Part shown: positions 1 through 6,563 of the stretch, piece after piece
Numbering within the stretch: the stretch's first letter is position 1
Layout: each line of letters opens with the position of its first letter
Source: an uncultured Desulfobacterales bacterium
Lineage (GTDB): Bacteria > Desulfobacterota > Desulfobacteria > Desulfobacterales > JAHEIW01
Assembly: GCA_947259495.1 (NCBI GenBank)
Contig: CAMYLV010000011.1
Location: 1 to 64,000, forward strand
DNA length: 64,000 nt
Reading direction: 5' to 3'
Notes under the pieces: generated by a model
Databases searched by the model: none
Told to the model about the DNA's origin: nothing
The model's input: the letters and a program-made list of their open reading frames with translations, nothing else
Program-made: the position numbers and the translations under genes

Positions 1-348
1 CTTACCGCGAATGACGATTTTGTCGTAACCGGCATGTTTCAGTTCCGGGCCAAAAAATCCGCCAAATAATGAATGTGAATACAGGTTTGTCTGGGGAGAA
101 AAGGTATCAACAGCGGTACGATTGGCACCGGGGACATGTGTGGCAATTAAAATACCGGCGCTGAATATGAGTAGATTATCGGGAGAAAAAGGTTCAACTT
201 CAGGCGGAACCCTATCCCATTGTATTTTGGCGGCAGTACCCTGGCCCCCCAGATGAAGTTCGGTTAATCCTGGGTCAGTCTCAACCCTCTCAATGCTTCC
301 GCGAGATAGATCAATTTCTAAATTAAACCCTGTCTCTGAATACCTCAT
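1..348 (-). CDS. aldehyde:ferredoxin oxidoreductase family, N-terminal part (runs off window)
   Basis: Minus-strand reading from an ATG at 346-348 gives 116 residues and is still open at the window edge. The sequence matches the N-terminal domain of the tungstopterin AOR family: a LGGQGTAAKIQWDRVPP segment corresponds to the family's GGRGLAAKLLYDEVPPG-type stretch, followed by PGANR and then FFGPELKHAGYDKIVIRGK, a strongly conserved region. Enzymes of this family oxidise aldehydes, or in the BamB branch act on aromatic acyl-CoA, using a tungsten-bis-pterin and an Fe4S4 cluster. The cluster ligands and the rest of the cofactor site lie outside the window, so the subfamily cannot be given. Upstream of the ATG the same frame stays open back to a TAG near 421, but the homology begins at the ATG. 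The Shine-Dalgarno sequence is weak (GAAGGGG). Confidence 0.82.
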   Translation of the reverse strand, partial: MRYSETGFNLEIDLSRGSIERVETDPGLTELHLGGQGTAAKIQWDRVPPEVEPFSPDNLLIFSAGILIATHVPGANRTAVDTFSPQTNLYSHSLFGGFFGPELKHAGYDKIVIRGK

Positions 349-446
349 TTTTTTCCCCTTCTCGATTTCCCGGATATGAAGCACCTGCTCCAGGCCTTCG
401 ATGCCCAAGCGTATCTTGATCTATTTCAAAACCATCCCTCTGTCCG

Positions 447-647
447 TCAATCGATGCGAATGATTTTGACGAGCTTGCCCACCCAATCCTGAGGTAGGTA
501 GATCCGGCCGTTGTTTCCTCTCGGTTTGACTTCCTTTTCGATCATCTCTTCCCCGTAGAGTCCGAACTTGGCCTTGAGGGACTTGCCGGTATCTTTCAGC
601 TTTCCGCTGGTCTCTTTCAGGCCGATTTCACTTTCCAGGGCGACCAT
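447..647 (-). CDS. small DUF2080/AbrB-like protein
   Basis: This is a 66-residue protein starting at the ATG at 645-647, which has a good AAGGAG four bases upstream; an in-frame start 36 codons earlier has no such signal. The C-terminal half (EKEVKPRGNNGRIYLPQDWVG, then KLVKII) resembles the short swapped-hairpin fold of SpoVT/AbrB proteins and the DUF2080 'transposon-encoded' family. Such proteins are usually small DNA binders or antitoxins. No toxin or transposase partner is visible. The AOR-family gene follows on the same strand about 100 bases downstream. Phased direct repeats at 825-868 could be its own operator. Function is inferred from the motif only. Confidence 0.6.
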   Translation of the reverse strand: MVALESEIGLKETSGKLKDTGKSLKAKFGLYGEEMIEKEVKPRGNNGRIYLPQDWVGKLVKIIRID

Positions 648-824
648 TTTCTCCTTTGGTTGGCAGAACACATTGATTTCCTTGTGACCCGCACCTACCG
701 GCGTCCCAGGTTGGTACCGGCCGAATTCTCCATGACGGGAAAATTGATCTGTCAAGGAATTGAAATTGTTTATGATTTTGCTAATAATCCGCGCAGGCCC
801 GGCGGTCGAAAGCGGCGCGCTCTC

Positions 825-868
825 AGCTATAAATTAACTACAATTTAGCTATAAAGTAGCTTATAAAA
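825..868. promoter_or_regulatory. helically phased AGCTATAAA direct repeats
   Basis: AGCTATAAA occurs at 825-833 and 847-855, and a variant AGCTTATAAAA at 858-868. The starts are 22 and 11 bases apart, that is two turns and one turn of the helix, so a protein could bind all three on one face. The array lies about 180 bases upstream of the small AbrB/DUF2080-like gene (minus strand), whose product could be the binder. That link is inference. Confidence 0.35.
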
Positions 869-1525
869 GGTTCCCTGGAATTTGTCAAGGAAAAAACTCA
901 TCGGACGGGAGACGCGGAATTCAGGGATCGATGTCGGACTTTTTCGGGGGCGCGTCCAGGATCCCTGGGGATCATGTTACCGGATCAGCACCAGTTCCGT
1001 TTTCATTGTTTCCTCACAACCTGCAAGCTTTACAATCTTCATCCTTGCGGCTTTTTCCCAACAAGAGCCGTTTCACTTTTCTTTTATAATAAAATCGATA
1101 ATTTACTAAAGCTTTTAGAAGCTATTACCGATCTAATTAATATCTGAATCTTGCATGAAAATAAATGCGAAGTTGTAAATTTAATTAATAACAGCAGGTT
1201 AAACAAGTCATCGAATTAAAATAAATACCGATCACCTTTAATGAATGAAAATCATTTTATCGCATTAATTTTCGCCCTTCGGGCGAGCCCGCCAGAAGCG
1301 GACAAGCTGGAGGCTTCCATCGGTCCGCCTCAGGCGGATTATTAAGAGCGTAGCATAGTTTACTACAGCTTCGCCCTTAAGTATCCCGTTCCGTTGGATG
1401 ACACATCTGATTTTCTAATACTAAGGTGTGCCTCCTTGCATATGGAAGCCTCCTACTCGTTCAAAATTCAGATAACAGATAACAAGAAATTCACCGGTAC
1501 CGCTTTATTGGGGAAGGGGCATTAT
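869..1525. other. gene-poor intergenic region
   Basis: No convincing gene is seen here. The segment is AT-rich between about 1080 and 1260. At 1273-1285 there is a small CGCCC-TTC-GGGCG hairpin and near 1321-1340 a TCCGCC-TCA-GGCGGA hairpin. Bases 1151-1174 match 63692-63715 at 22 of 24 positions, so part of the region is a dispersed repeat. Confidence 0.5.
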
Positions 1526-1801
1526 ATGAAAATAGCAATAGTCGCAATTGTTTGTTTATCGGTTTGTATCGTTGGTGCAAAGGCCGTATCCAGCAAAGAA
1601 GTTGAATCTGTGAAAACCTTACCACCGATAGTTGCTCAAACTTATGGCGCAGCAGGTACAATTATAATGTGGCATACTACAGACGGTGATGAAAAGGCTG
1701 ATTACAAGGCGACCTATATTTTCAAAGATGGCAGGCTTCATCAGATTAGCAAGAATATGACTTCACGGGATGATCCTAGGTTTCAAATCATAGGGCGATA
1801 G
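1526..1801 (+). CDS. small exported protein of unknown function
   Basis: The predicted product is 91 residues. The ATG at 1526 follows GGAAGGGG at good spacing and is preferred over an open frame extending to 1394. Residues 1-22 (MKIAIVAIVCLSVCIVGAKA) form a short positive start and a hydrophobic core typical of a Sec signal peptide, with a likely AKA-type cleavage site. The mature part is about 70 residues, polar, with no cysteines and no recognisable domain. The neighbouring CDF gene starts 200 bases downstream on the same strand. I do not recognise the family. It could be a genuine lineage-specific periplasmic protein. Confidence 0.5.
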   Translation: MKIAIVAIVCLSVCIVGAKAVSSKEVESVKTLPPIVAQTYGAAGTIIMWHTTDGDEKADYKATYIFKDGRLHQISKNMTSRDDPRFQIIGR

Positions 1802-2001
1802 CTAAATTTTTTGGGGCAGGAGGAATTATCATGTTGCTGCCATATATTTTCGCATAAAAGCTGTTATTCCAACCCAAATTCATTTTCCGCCAAATGATCT
1901 TTATTCTTTTTTGTTGACCGCCGCTGTTCTGTTTTATATCTATTTTTAAATTCAACTGATCAAGATCATATGATTCATTTCTTACCTGGAGCCCTGCATC
2001 C

Positions 2002-2931
2002 ATGGCATCCGCATCCTCTAAAAAGGTTATCTTGGCGGCCTTAATCGGAAATTTTCTGATTGCGCTGACCAAATTCATTGCTTTTTTTGTGACCAAAAGT
2101 TCAGCCATGCTGTCTGAGGGGGTTCATTCGGTGGTTGATACCGGCAATCAGGTTTTGCTGCTTTACGGGTTGCACCGGGCAAAGCGACCGGCTAATGAAC
2201 AGTTTCCGTTCGGCCATGGTAAGGAGGTCTATTTCTGGGGCTTTGTTGTCGCGATTACGATTTTTGCCATCGGCGCCGGGGTTTCGATTTATAAGGGCGT
2301 TCACCACATGTTGCATCCCGTGTCCATATTGAATCCGACGATCAACTACATTGTGCTGGCCTGTGCTCTGGTGTTTGAAGGTGTGGCCTGGTATTTTGCC
2401 CTGACAGAATTTACCAAAGCCAAGGGGAAATGGGGCTATTTCGAAGCGGTGCAAAGGGGCAAAGACCCCTCCATGTTTGTGGTGCTATTTGAAGATTCTG
2501 CGGCGATGCTGGGAATTGTAGTTGCCTTTTTGGGGATCCTGCTCTCACAAATTACGGGAAATCCGCATTATGACGGCATCGCTTCGATAATCATCGGGCT
2601 GATTCTGGCCGGAACGGCCGCCTGGCTGGCCTATGAAATCAAAGGCTTGCTGATCGGTGAAAGCGCCCGCCCGGGGATCGTCAAAGGCATAAAAGAAATC
2701 GCCAAATCCTATCCCAAGATCAAACACGTCAACGAAGTTTTAACCCTGCACATGGGGCCGGAGTTTATTCTGCTGAACTTAAGCGTCGACTTTGCCGATA
2801 TCCTCTCGGCCGGTGACGTTGAAGAAACGATTGCCAGGCTGGATCGGCATATCAAACAGACGTACCCTGCAATCAAACGCGTATTTATCGAAGCTGAATC
2901 GATGCGGAATAAGAATGTTGATGTTAAATAA
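2002..2931 (+). CDS. cation diffusion facilitator family transporter (ZnT9/SLC30A9-like)
   Basis: This 309-residue membrane protein exports divalent metal (Zn, Mn, Fe or Co) from the cytoplasm in exchange for protons. Helix 2 carries the CDF metal-site signature SEGVHSVVDTGNQ with H42 and D46. The loop FGHGKE follows near residue 71. In helix 5 the usual HxxxD is replaced by FEDSAAMLG (E164, D165), a pattern of the SLC30A9-like branch. The C-terminal cytoplasmic domain (about 215-300) is the ferredoxin-like CDF dimerisation domain. GGAG lies 10 bases before the ATG. Metal specificity cannot be read from the sequence. The gene converges with smpB. Confidence 0.88.
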   Translation: MASASSKKVILAALIGNFLIALTKFIAFFVTKSSAMLSEGVHSVVDTGNQVLLLYGLHRAKRPANEQFPFGHGKEVYFWGFVVAITIFAIGAGVSIYKGVHHMLHPVSILNPTINYIVLACALVFEGVAWYFALTEFTKAKGKWGYFEAVQRGKDPSMFVVLFEDSAAMLGIVVAFLGILLSQITGNPHYDGIASIIIGLILAGTAAWLAYEIKGLLIGESARPGIVKGIKEIAKSYPKIKHVNEVLTLHMGPEFILLNLSVDFADILSAGDVEETIARLDRHIKQTYPAIKRVFIEAESMRNKNVDVK

Positions 2932-2969
2932 ACCGCAGATGCACGCAGAGGTTAAAGACTTTTTAATTT

Positions 2970-3043
2970 GCCACGGACACTCACACCCGCCGCCTCGCCT
3001 TGCTCGCATGGCGGGCGGGTGTGTGTCTGTGTGGGTCTGTGGC
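2970..3043. repeat. imperfect palindrome between convergent genes
   Basis: The left arm (GCCACGGACACTCACACC, then CGCCGCC) and the right arm ending in GGTCTGTGGC pair over about 25-30 bases with small insertions. It fills the gap between the CDF gene (+) and smpB (-) and could act as a bidirectional terminator. It lacks a clean T tract. The style matches other low-complexity palindromes in this window. Confidence 0.45.
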
Positions 3044-3047
3044 TAAT

Positions 3048-3506
3048 TTAATAATTTTTTCTTTCCCTGTCCATATCCCGTTTCTCATCACGGCGCTTGA
3101 TGGCCTCACGCTTATCATATTTGCGCTTTCCTTTTACCAGGGCCAGAATGATTTTGACCTTGCCACCTTTGAAATAGAGCCGGAGGGGAATCAAGGTGTG
3201 ACCCTTTTCATTGACTTTACCATACAGCCGCTTGATTTCATGTTTGTGCAAAAGCAGTTTTCGCGGTCTTAAAGGATCGTGGTTATCATAATAGGCGAAC
3301 GGGTAGGGTGCAATGTGCAACTGGTATACAAACACTTCACCATTTTTGATCCGGGCATAGGAATCCTTCAGGTTTGCCCGGCCCAGTCGCAAAGATTTCA
3401 CCTCGGTGCCCGTGAGAGCCAGCCCGGCCTCGAATTCATCAACGATAAAATAATTGCGGCGGGCCTTGCGGTTCTGGGCAATGATTTTGATGTGTGCTTT
3501 TTCCAA
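3048..3506 (-). CDS. smpB: SsrA-binding protein SmpB
   Basis: The predicted product is 152 residues, normal for SmpB. The protein binds the tRNA-like domain of tmRNA and brings it to stalled ribosomes for trans-translation. Family hallmarks are visible in order: KIIAQNRKARRNYFI near the N-terminus, the GTEVKSLRLGRANLKDSYA block, the LLHKHEIKRL motif, and a basic C-terminal tail (KGKRKYDKREAIKRRDEKR) that enters the mRNA channel. The only plausible start is a TTG at 3504-3506; no ATG lies near the conserved N-terminus. No tmRNA gene was seen in the window. It is encoded downstream of ptsI on the same strand but 266 bases away, so probably separately transcribed. Confidence 0.95.
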   Translation of the reverse strand: MEKAHIKIIAQNRKARRNYFIVDEFEAGLALTGTEVKSLRLGRANLKDSYARIKNGEVFVYQLHIAPYPFAYYDNHDPLRPRKLLLHKHEIKRLYGKVNEKGHTLIPLRLYFKGGKVKIILALVKGKRKYDKREAIKRRDEKRDMDRERKNY

Positions 3507-3564
3507 TTTTTGCTTCTATTTTTATGTTGAATTAACCGCAGATTCTCGCAGGCACCCGCAGACC

Positions 3565-3593
3565 TTTTGTTCGGGCGACCCGCCCGAACAAAA
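3565..3593. terminator. perfect 13-bp GC-rich hairpin downstream of ptsI
   Basis: TTTTGTTCGGGCG pairs perfectly with CGCCCGAACAAAA around an ACC loop. It lies on the downstream side of ptsI and upstream of smpB, both on the minus strand. It has the shape of an intrinsic terminator (A/T-flanked GC stem) but no long U tract follows on the minus strand, so termination is inferred. Confidence 0.45.
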
Positions 3594-3692
3594 ACTTTCA
3601 TCGCTTCGCGATATTAATCCTTTTTTCGGTTTCCAGCTGCCGCATCGCAGCTCTCAAAAGTAAAGACGGGTCCGCACATAGTCCATTTTTTT

Positions 3693-3772
3693 CTGACACC
3701 CGAAACCTGACACCTGAACGATGAACCCAGAACCCGGCACCTAACAGCCAATACCGGATACCCAACACCCAA
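3693..3772. repeat. low-complexity near-tandem repeat (ACCTGAAACCTGACACCTG family)
   Basis: The segment is built from variants of a short unit, for example CACCCGAAACCTGACACCTG and AACCCAGAACCCGGCACC. The same family recurs at 22709-22908, 30047-30170, 52363-52400, 53775-53915, 55630-55800 and 57817-57866, always between genes. Confidence 0.6.
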
Positions 3773-5548
3773 TTACTTTTTACGTCCTTCGGAATACATC
3801 TGTTCTGAAAGAATGCTGCCGTAGGTCGCTTTTATGAGCTCGAAGGTACTTTTGGCTGTGGTCTGTGTGAGTACCTCCTTTAAAAAGGAGCGGGTATCCG
3901 CGACATTCAAGGACCGGATAACGCGCTTGATATCCGGGATGGATTGAGGGTTCATGCTAAGCTCATCCATTCCAATGCCCAATAAGAGCGGGACATGATG
4001 GGGCGTGCCGGCCATTTCACCGCACATAAATATTTTTATTTCTTTTTCGCGGGCCACATCGGCAACGTGCTTGAGCATGCGAATGATGGCCGGGTCCAAG
4101 GGCTGGAACAGGTGGGCAACTTGCTCGTTGCCGCGATCAATAGCCAGAGAGTATTGAATCAGATCATTTGTCCCGATACTGAAAAAATCGACGTTTTCTG
4201 CAAGGACATCCGCCATAATCACCGCGGAGGGCACCTCGATCATGGCGCCGATTTCAATATCACGATTATACGGCAGGCCATTTTTTTCCAGCGATTCGGC
4301 GGCCTGGTCCAACATCCGGGTGGCTTCGCGGATTTCAAAATAGGTTGAGATCATCGGAAATAAAATGCGGACATTGCCAAAAGTAGCCGCTCTGAGAATT
4401 GCTCGCAACTGATCTTTAAAAACTTGGGGCTTTTTTAAACAATAGCGGATTGCTCGCAAGCCCAGAGCCGGATTGGTTTCCTCATAGTTGAATTGATTGG
4501 TTAAAGCTTTGTCTCCATTGATGTCGAGGGTTCGGATGGTTACCGGTTTCGGATGCATGACCTCAACGACATCTTTGTATTTATCAAATAGCTCATCTTC
4601 ACCGGGAAAATCGGTGCGGTTGAAATATTGAAACTCGGTACGGTACAGACCGATGCCATCACCACCATAATTGAGCAAGGCAAACACTTCCTCGGGCAGC
4701 TCGATATTGCCCATAACCGACAACCGGACGCCGTCTAATGATTCTGCCGGCGCTTTGCTATCCCGCGTTATGACTGCCTTATATTCTTCATAATCGATTT
4801 TGCGTTCTTCATACTGCAACAGAGTGTTTTCAGTCGGACGCAGGATGACAATACCGCTGTTGCCATCCACGATGATAAGATCATCATTTCGAATGGTTGA
4901 GGTTGCTTCTTTAAGTCCGACAACAGCTGGGATTTCGAGACTGCGCGCAATAATTCCCGTGTGCGATGCTTTGCCGCCCCGATCGGTAATAAACCCCTTA
5001 ACCCGTTCAAGGTTGATCTGACAGGTTTCCGCCGGCGAAAGATCCTGTGCTACAAGGATTACGCGCTTTTTGATGGCAGCGATATTGACCTGCTTGGCGC
5101 CGGTCAGGTTGCGCATGATATTGTCTGCCACCTGAACAACATCCGCAGAGCGTTCTTTTAAATAGGGATCGATCATTGTCTGGAAAACTTCCCTCAGATT
5201 CGATATGACCGTTTTAAGCGCCCACTCGGCATTGATATTTTCCTGCTTGATGGTCTCAATGCAGCGGCCATAGAGCATTTTGTCCTTGAGCAGTGCCAAA
5301 TGGGTTTCAAGGATATGGGCATGCTGCAATTCCTCTGGACTTTTTTCGAGGATACCCAGCAGCTCATCCCTGGATTTTTTTACAGCCGCCTTGAATCGTT
5401 TGACCTCATTTGACAGATCTTTGGCCTGTATCTTATACTTTTCAACGATTTCGACACCTTCCCTGTCAACGCGATAGGCTTTGCCGATGCAAATCCCCGG
5501 AGATGCACTGATGCCTTTGATGATTATTTCCTCAGCAATTGATTTCAT
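3773..5548 (-). CDS. ptsI: PTS enzyme I (phosphoenolpyruvate-protein phosphotransferase)
   Basis: The predicted product is 591 residues, normal for enzyme I. It takes phosphate from PEP onto a histidine and passes it to HPr. The N-terminal HPr-binding and phosphohistidine domain includes GGKASHTGIIARS, with H196 as the active-site histidine. The C-terminal PEP-binding TIM barrel shows YRTEFQY near 305, a GTNDLIQYSLAIDR motif and CGEMAGTP near 510. The ATG overlaps the HPr stop as ATGA, so the genes are translationally coupled. No EIIA, EIIB or EIIC gene is present nearby, so the pair may serve a regulatory rather than a sugar-uptake PTS. Confidence 0.96.
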   Translation of the reverse strand: MKSIAEEIIIKGISASPGICIGKAYRVDREGVEIVEKYKIQAKDLSNEVKRFKAAVKKSRDELLGILEKSPEELQHAHILETHLALLKDKMLYGRCIETIKQENINAEWALKTVISNLREVFQTMIDPYLKERSADVVQVADNIMRNLTGAKQVNIAAIKKRVILVAQDLSPAETCQINLERVKGFITDRGGKASHTGIIARSLEIPAVVGLKEATSTIRNDDLIIVDGNSGIVILRPTENTLLQYEERKIDYEEYKAVITRDSKAPAESLDGVRLSVMGNIELPEEVFALLNYGGDGIGLYRTEFQYFNRTDFPGEDELFDKYKDVVEVMHPKPVTIRTLDINGDKALTNQFNYEETNPALGLRAIRYCLKKPQVFKDQLRAILRAATFGNVRILFPMISTYFEIREATRMLDQAAESLEKNGLPYNRDIEIGAMIEVPSAVIMADVLAENVDFFSIGTNDLIQYSLAIDRGNEQVAHLFQPLDPAIIRMLKHVADVAREKEIKIFMCGEMAGTPHHVPLLLGIGMDELSMNPQSIPDIKRVIRSLNVADTRSFLKEVLTQTTAKSTFELIKATYGSILSEQMYSEGRKK

Positions 5549-5841
5549 TTTAAATCCGCCGGTTCTTTAAATCCGCCTTCGACCAATTCTGTGATTGCTG
5601 CCAAGATATCTGCATCGGCTTTATTTTCGATACGGATGGTTATTTTTGAACCTTTTTCACATGCCAGTGTCAGGATATCCAGAATGCTTGAGGCATCCGC
5701 CCGTTCTTTGCCTTTTTTCAGCCAGATCGAAGCTTTAGAGTGGTTGGCAAGCGCGGCTATTTTTGCTGCCGAGCGCGCATGCAAACCCAGTTCATTTACA
5801 ATTATAACTTCGCGCGATAGTTCTGAGTTTGAATCGATCAT
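5545..5841 (-). CDS. ptsH: phosphocarrier protein HPr
   Basis: This 98-residue HPr-fold protein relays phosphate from enzyme I. NELGLHARSAAKIAAL carries the phosphorylated histidine (H21). DASSILDILTLAC contains a serine (S52) at the position of regulatory Ser46 in HPr kinase-controlled proteins. The C-terminus ends in a short extension compared with the 85-90 residue family norm. It is first in a two-gene operon with ptsI (ATGA overlap), and a good promoter lies 45 bases upstream. HPr kinase is not in the window. Confidence 0.93.
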   Translation of the reverse strand: MIDSNSELSREVIIVNELGLHARSAAKIAALANHSKASIWLKKGKERADASSILDILTLACEKGSKITIRIENKADADILAAITELVEGGFKEPADLK

Positions 5842-5886
5842 AAAGAAATTAATTGTTATAAATATTTAGGTAATTATCAAGATATC

Positions 5887-5915
5887 AATATATGTCAATT
5901 TGAAATCATTGACAA
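5887..5915 (-). promoter_or_regulatory. sigma-70-type promoter of ptsH-ptsI
   Basis: On the minus strand TTGTCA (5915-5910), a 17-base spacer and TATATT (5892-5887) each match the consensus at five of six bases. The -10 box ends about 45 bases before the HPr start codon. Confidence 0.5.
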
Positions 5916-6016
5916 GATTGGAAATGGTTGTTAAGGTTTTGCCGGCTTCAGTTACAACTAATTGAAATAAAACAATAATTATTATTTACAACCTGTAAAA
6001 TGCGGAGGATTAAACC

Positions 6017-6244
6017 ATGCCTGAAAAAGTATTGATATTCGGCAAAGATGCCTGACCCTACACGCGGGCAGCTCGTGAAGCTTATGCCAAGGGTAATAAG
6101 GAGGTAGAATATTTCAACGTCATATCAGATCCCGACCAACTCGACACGATGCTGGAACACTCTGACGGCGTGCGCAAAGTGCCAGTGATTGTTGAAGATG
6201 GAGACGTTACTATCGGTTTTGATGGTGGCACGTGAGGGGTCTAA
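6017..6244 (+). CDS. double-selenocysteine glutaredoxin-like protein (UXX-star family)
   Basis: The frame from ATG 6017 to TAA 6242-6244 encodes 75 residues with two in-frame TGA codons, at 6053-6055 (residue 13) and 6233-6235 (residue 73). GGAGG sits eight bases before the ATG. The N-terminus reads MPEKVLIFGKDA-U-PYTRAAR. U-PYT stands where glutaredoxins have CPYC/CPYT, after a beta strand, and later KVPVIVEDGDVTIGF matches the cis-proline region of the fold. The C-terminus is GGT-U-GV-stop, the Uxx-stop tail that gives the 'UXX-star' (seleno)protein family its name. A hairpin of bacterial SECIS type follows each TGA with its loop 18 bases away. Homologues are expected to carry Cys or Sec at both sites. 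Its reductant, substrate and role are unknown to me. A decayed glutaredoxin is less likely because reading frame, motifs and hairpins are all kept. Confidence 0.85.
6056..6093 (+). promoter_or_regulatory. candidate bSECIS element for Sec13
   Basis: Immediately after TGA 6053-6055 the RNA can fold as CCCU/AGGG (6056-6059 with 6090-6093), GGC/GCC (6067-6069 with 6086-6088) and AGCU/AGCU (6070-6073 with 6079-6082). This leaves a CGUGA apical loop (6074-6078) 18 bases after the UGA. A G in the first two loop positions and a loop 16-37 bases downstream are the known requirements for SelB recognition. Confidence 0.6.
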
Positions 6245-6271
6245 TTTTTCAGCTGTAGGCTGAAAAATTAG
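6241..6271 (+). promoter_or_regulatory. candidate bSECIS element for Sec73, overlapping the stop codon
   Basis: CTAATTTTTCAGC (6241-6253) pairs perfectly over 13 bp with 6259-6271 around a UGUAG loop (6254-6258). The loop begins 18 bases after TGA 6233-6235, the same distance as for the first Sec codon, and has G at position two. The genuine stop TAA (6242-6244) lies inside the stem. The hairpin could also protect or terminate the transcript. Confidence 0.6.
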
Positions 6272-6385
6272 TTATTGGTTATTCGTTAATGGTTACTGGC
6301 CGCTGGCTCCTGGAGCGAGCAGTGGTCTCCGATTACGGGCACAGGTGCTCGACATTTGTGTAATGAGGCTCAATTTGAAAGCAAC

Positions 6386-6449
6386 CGAGGACGAGTAGGA
6401 GTACGAGGACGATAAAACCCATCAGATTTCGTCCTCGTCGTCGTCCTCG
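6386..6449. repeat. palindrome of GAGGACGAG-type repeats
   Basis: CGAGGACGAGTAGGAGTACG and its continuation pair with TCGTCCTCGTCGTCGTCCTC near 6430-6449. A single unpaired copy of the same unit lies at 28148-28169. The rest of the 6245-6563 gap holds a GTTATTGGTTATTCGTTAAT-type low-complexity stretch and no gene. Confidence 0.5.
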
Positions 6450-6563
6450 AAAATTAAAATCACCAACTTCCTAACCCTTATTATGCCAGCAGCGGGAAGC
6501 CAGCAGCCGAAATTGTGTAACCGGAATTGAGAATCGGGTAAACTCCCAATAATACCAAACAAT

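Noticed and set aside
660-1109. Short plus-strand frames upstream of the small exported protein
   Set aside because: They overlap the AbrB-like gene or AT-rich repeats, lack ribosome sites and show no motif.
6017-6055. Treating the TGA-containing glutaredoxin-like frame as a pseudogene
   Set aside because: There are no frameshifts, both TGA codons fall exactly at redox positions, and SECIS-like hairpins follow both.
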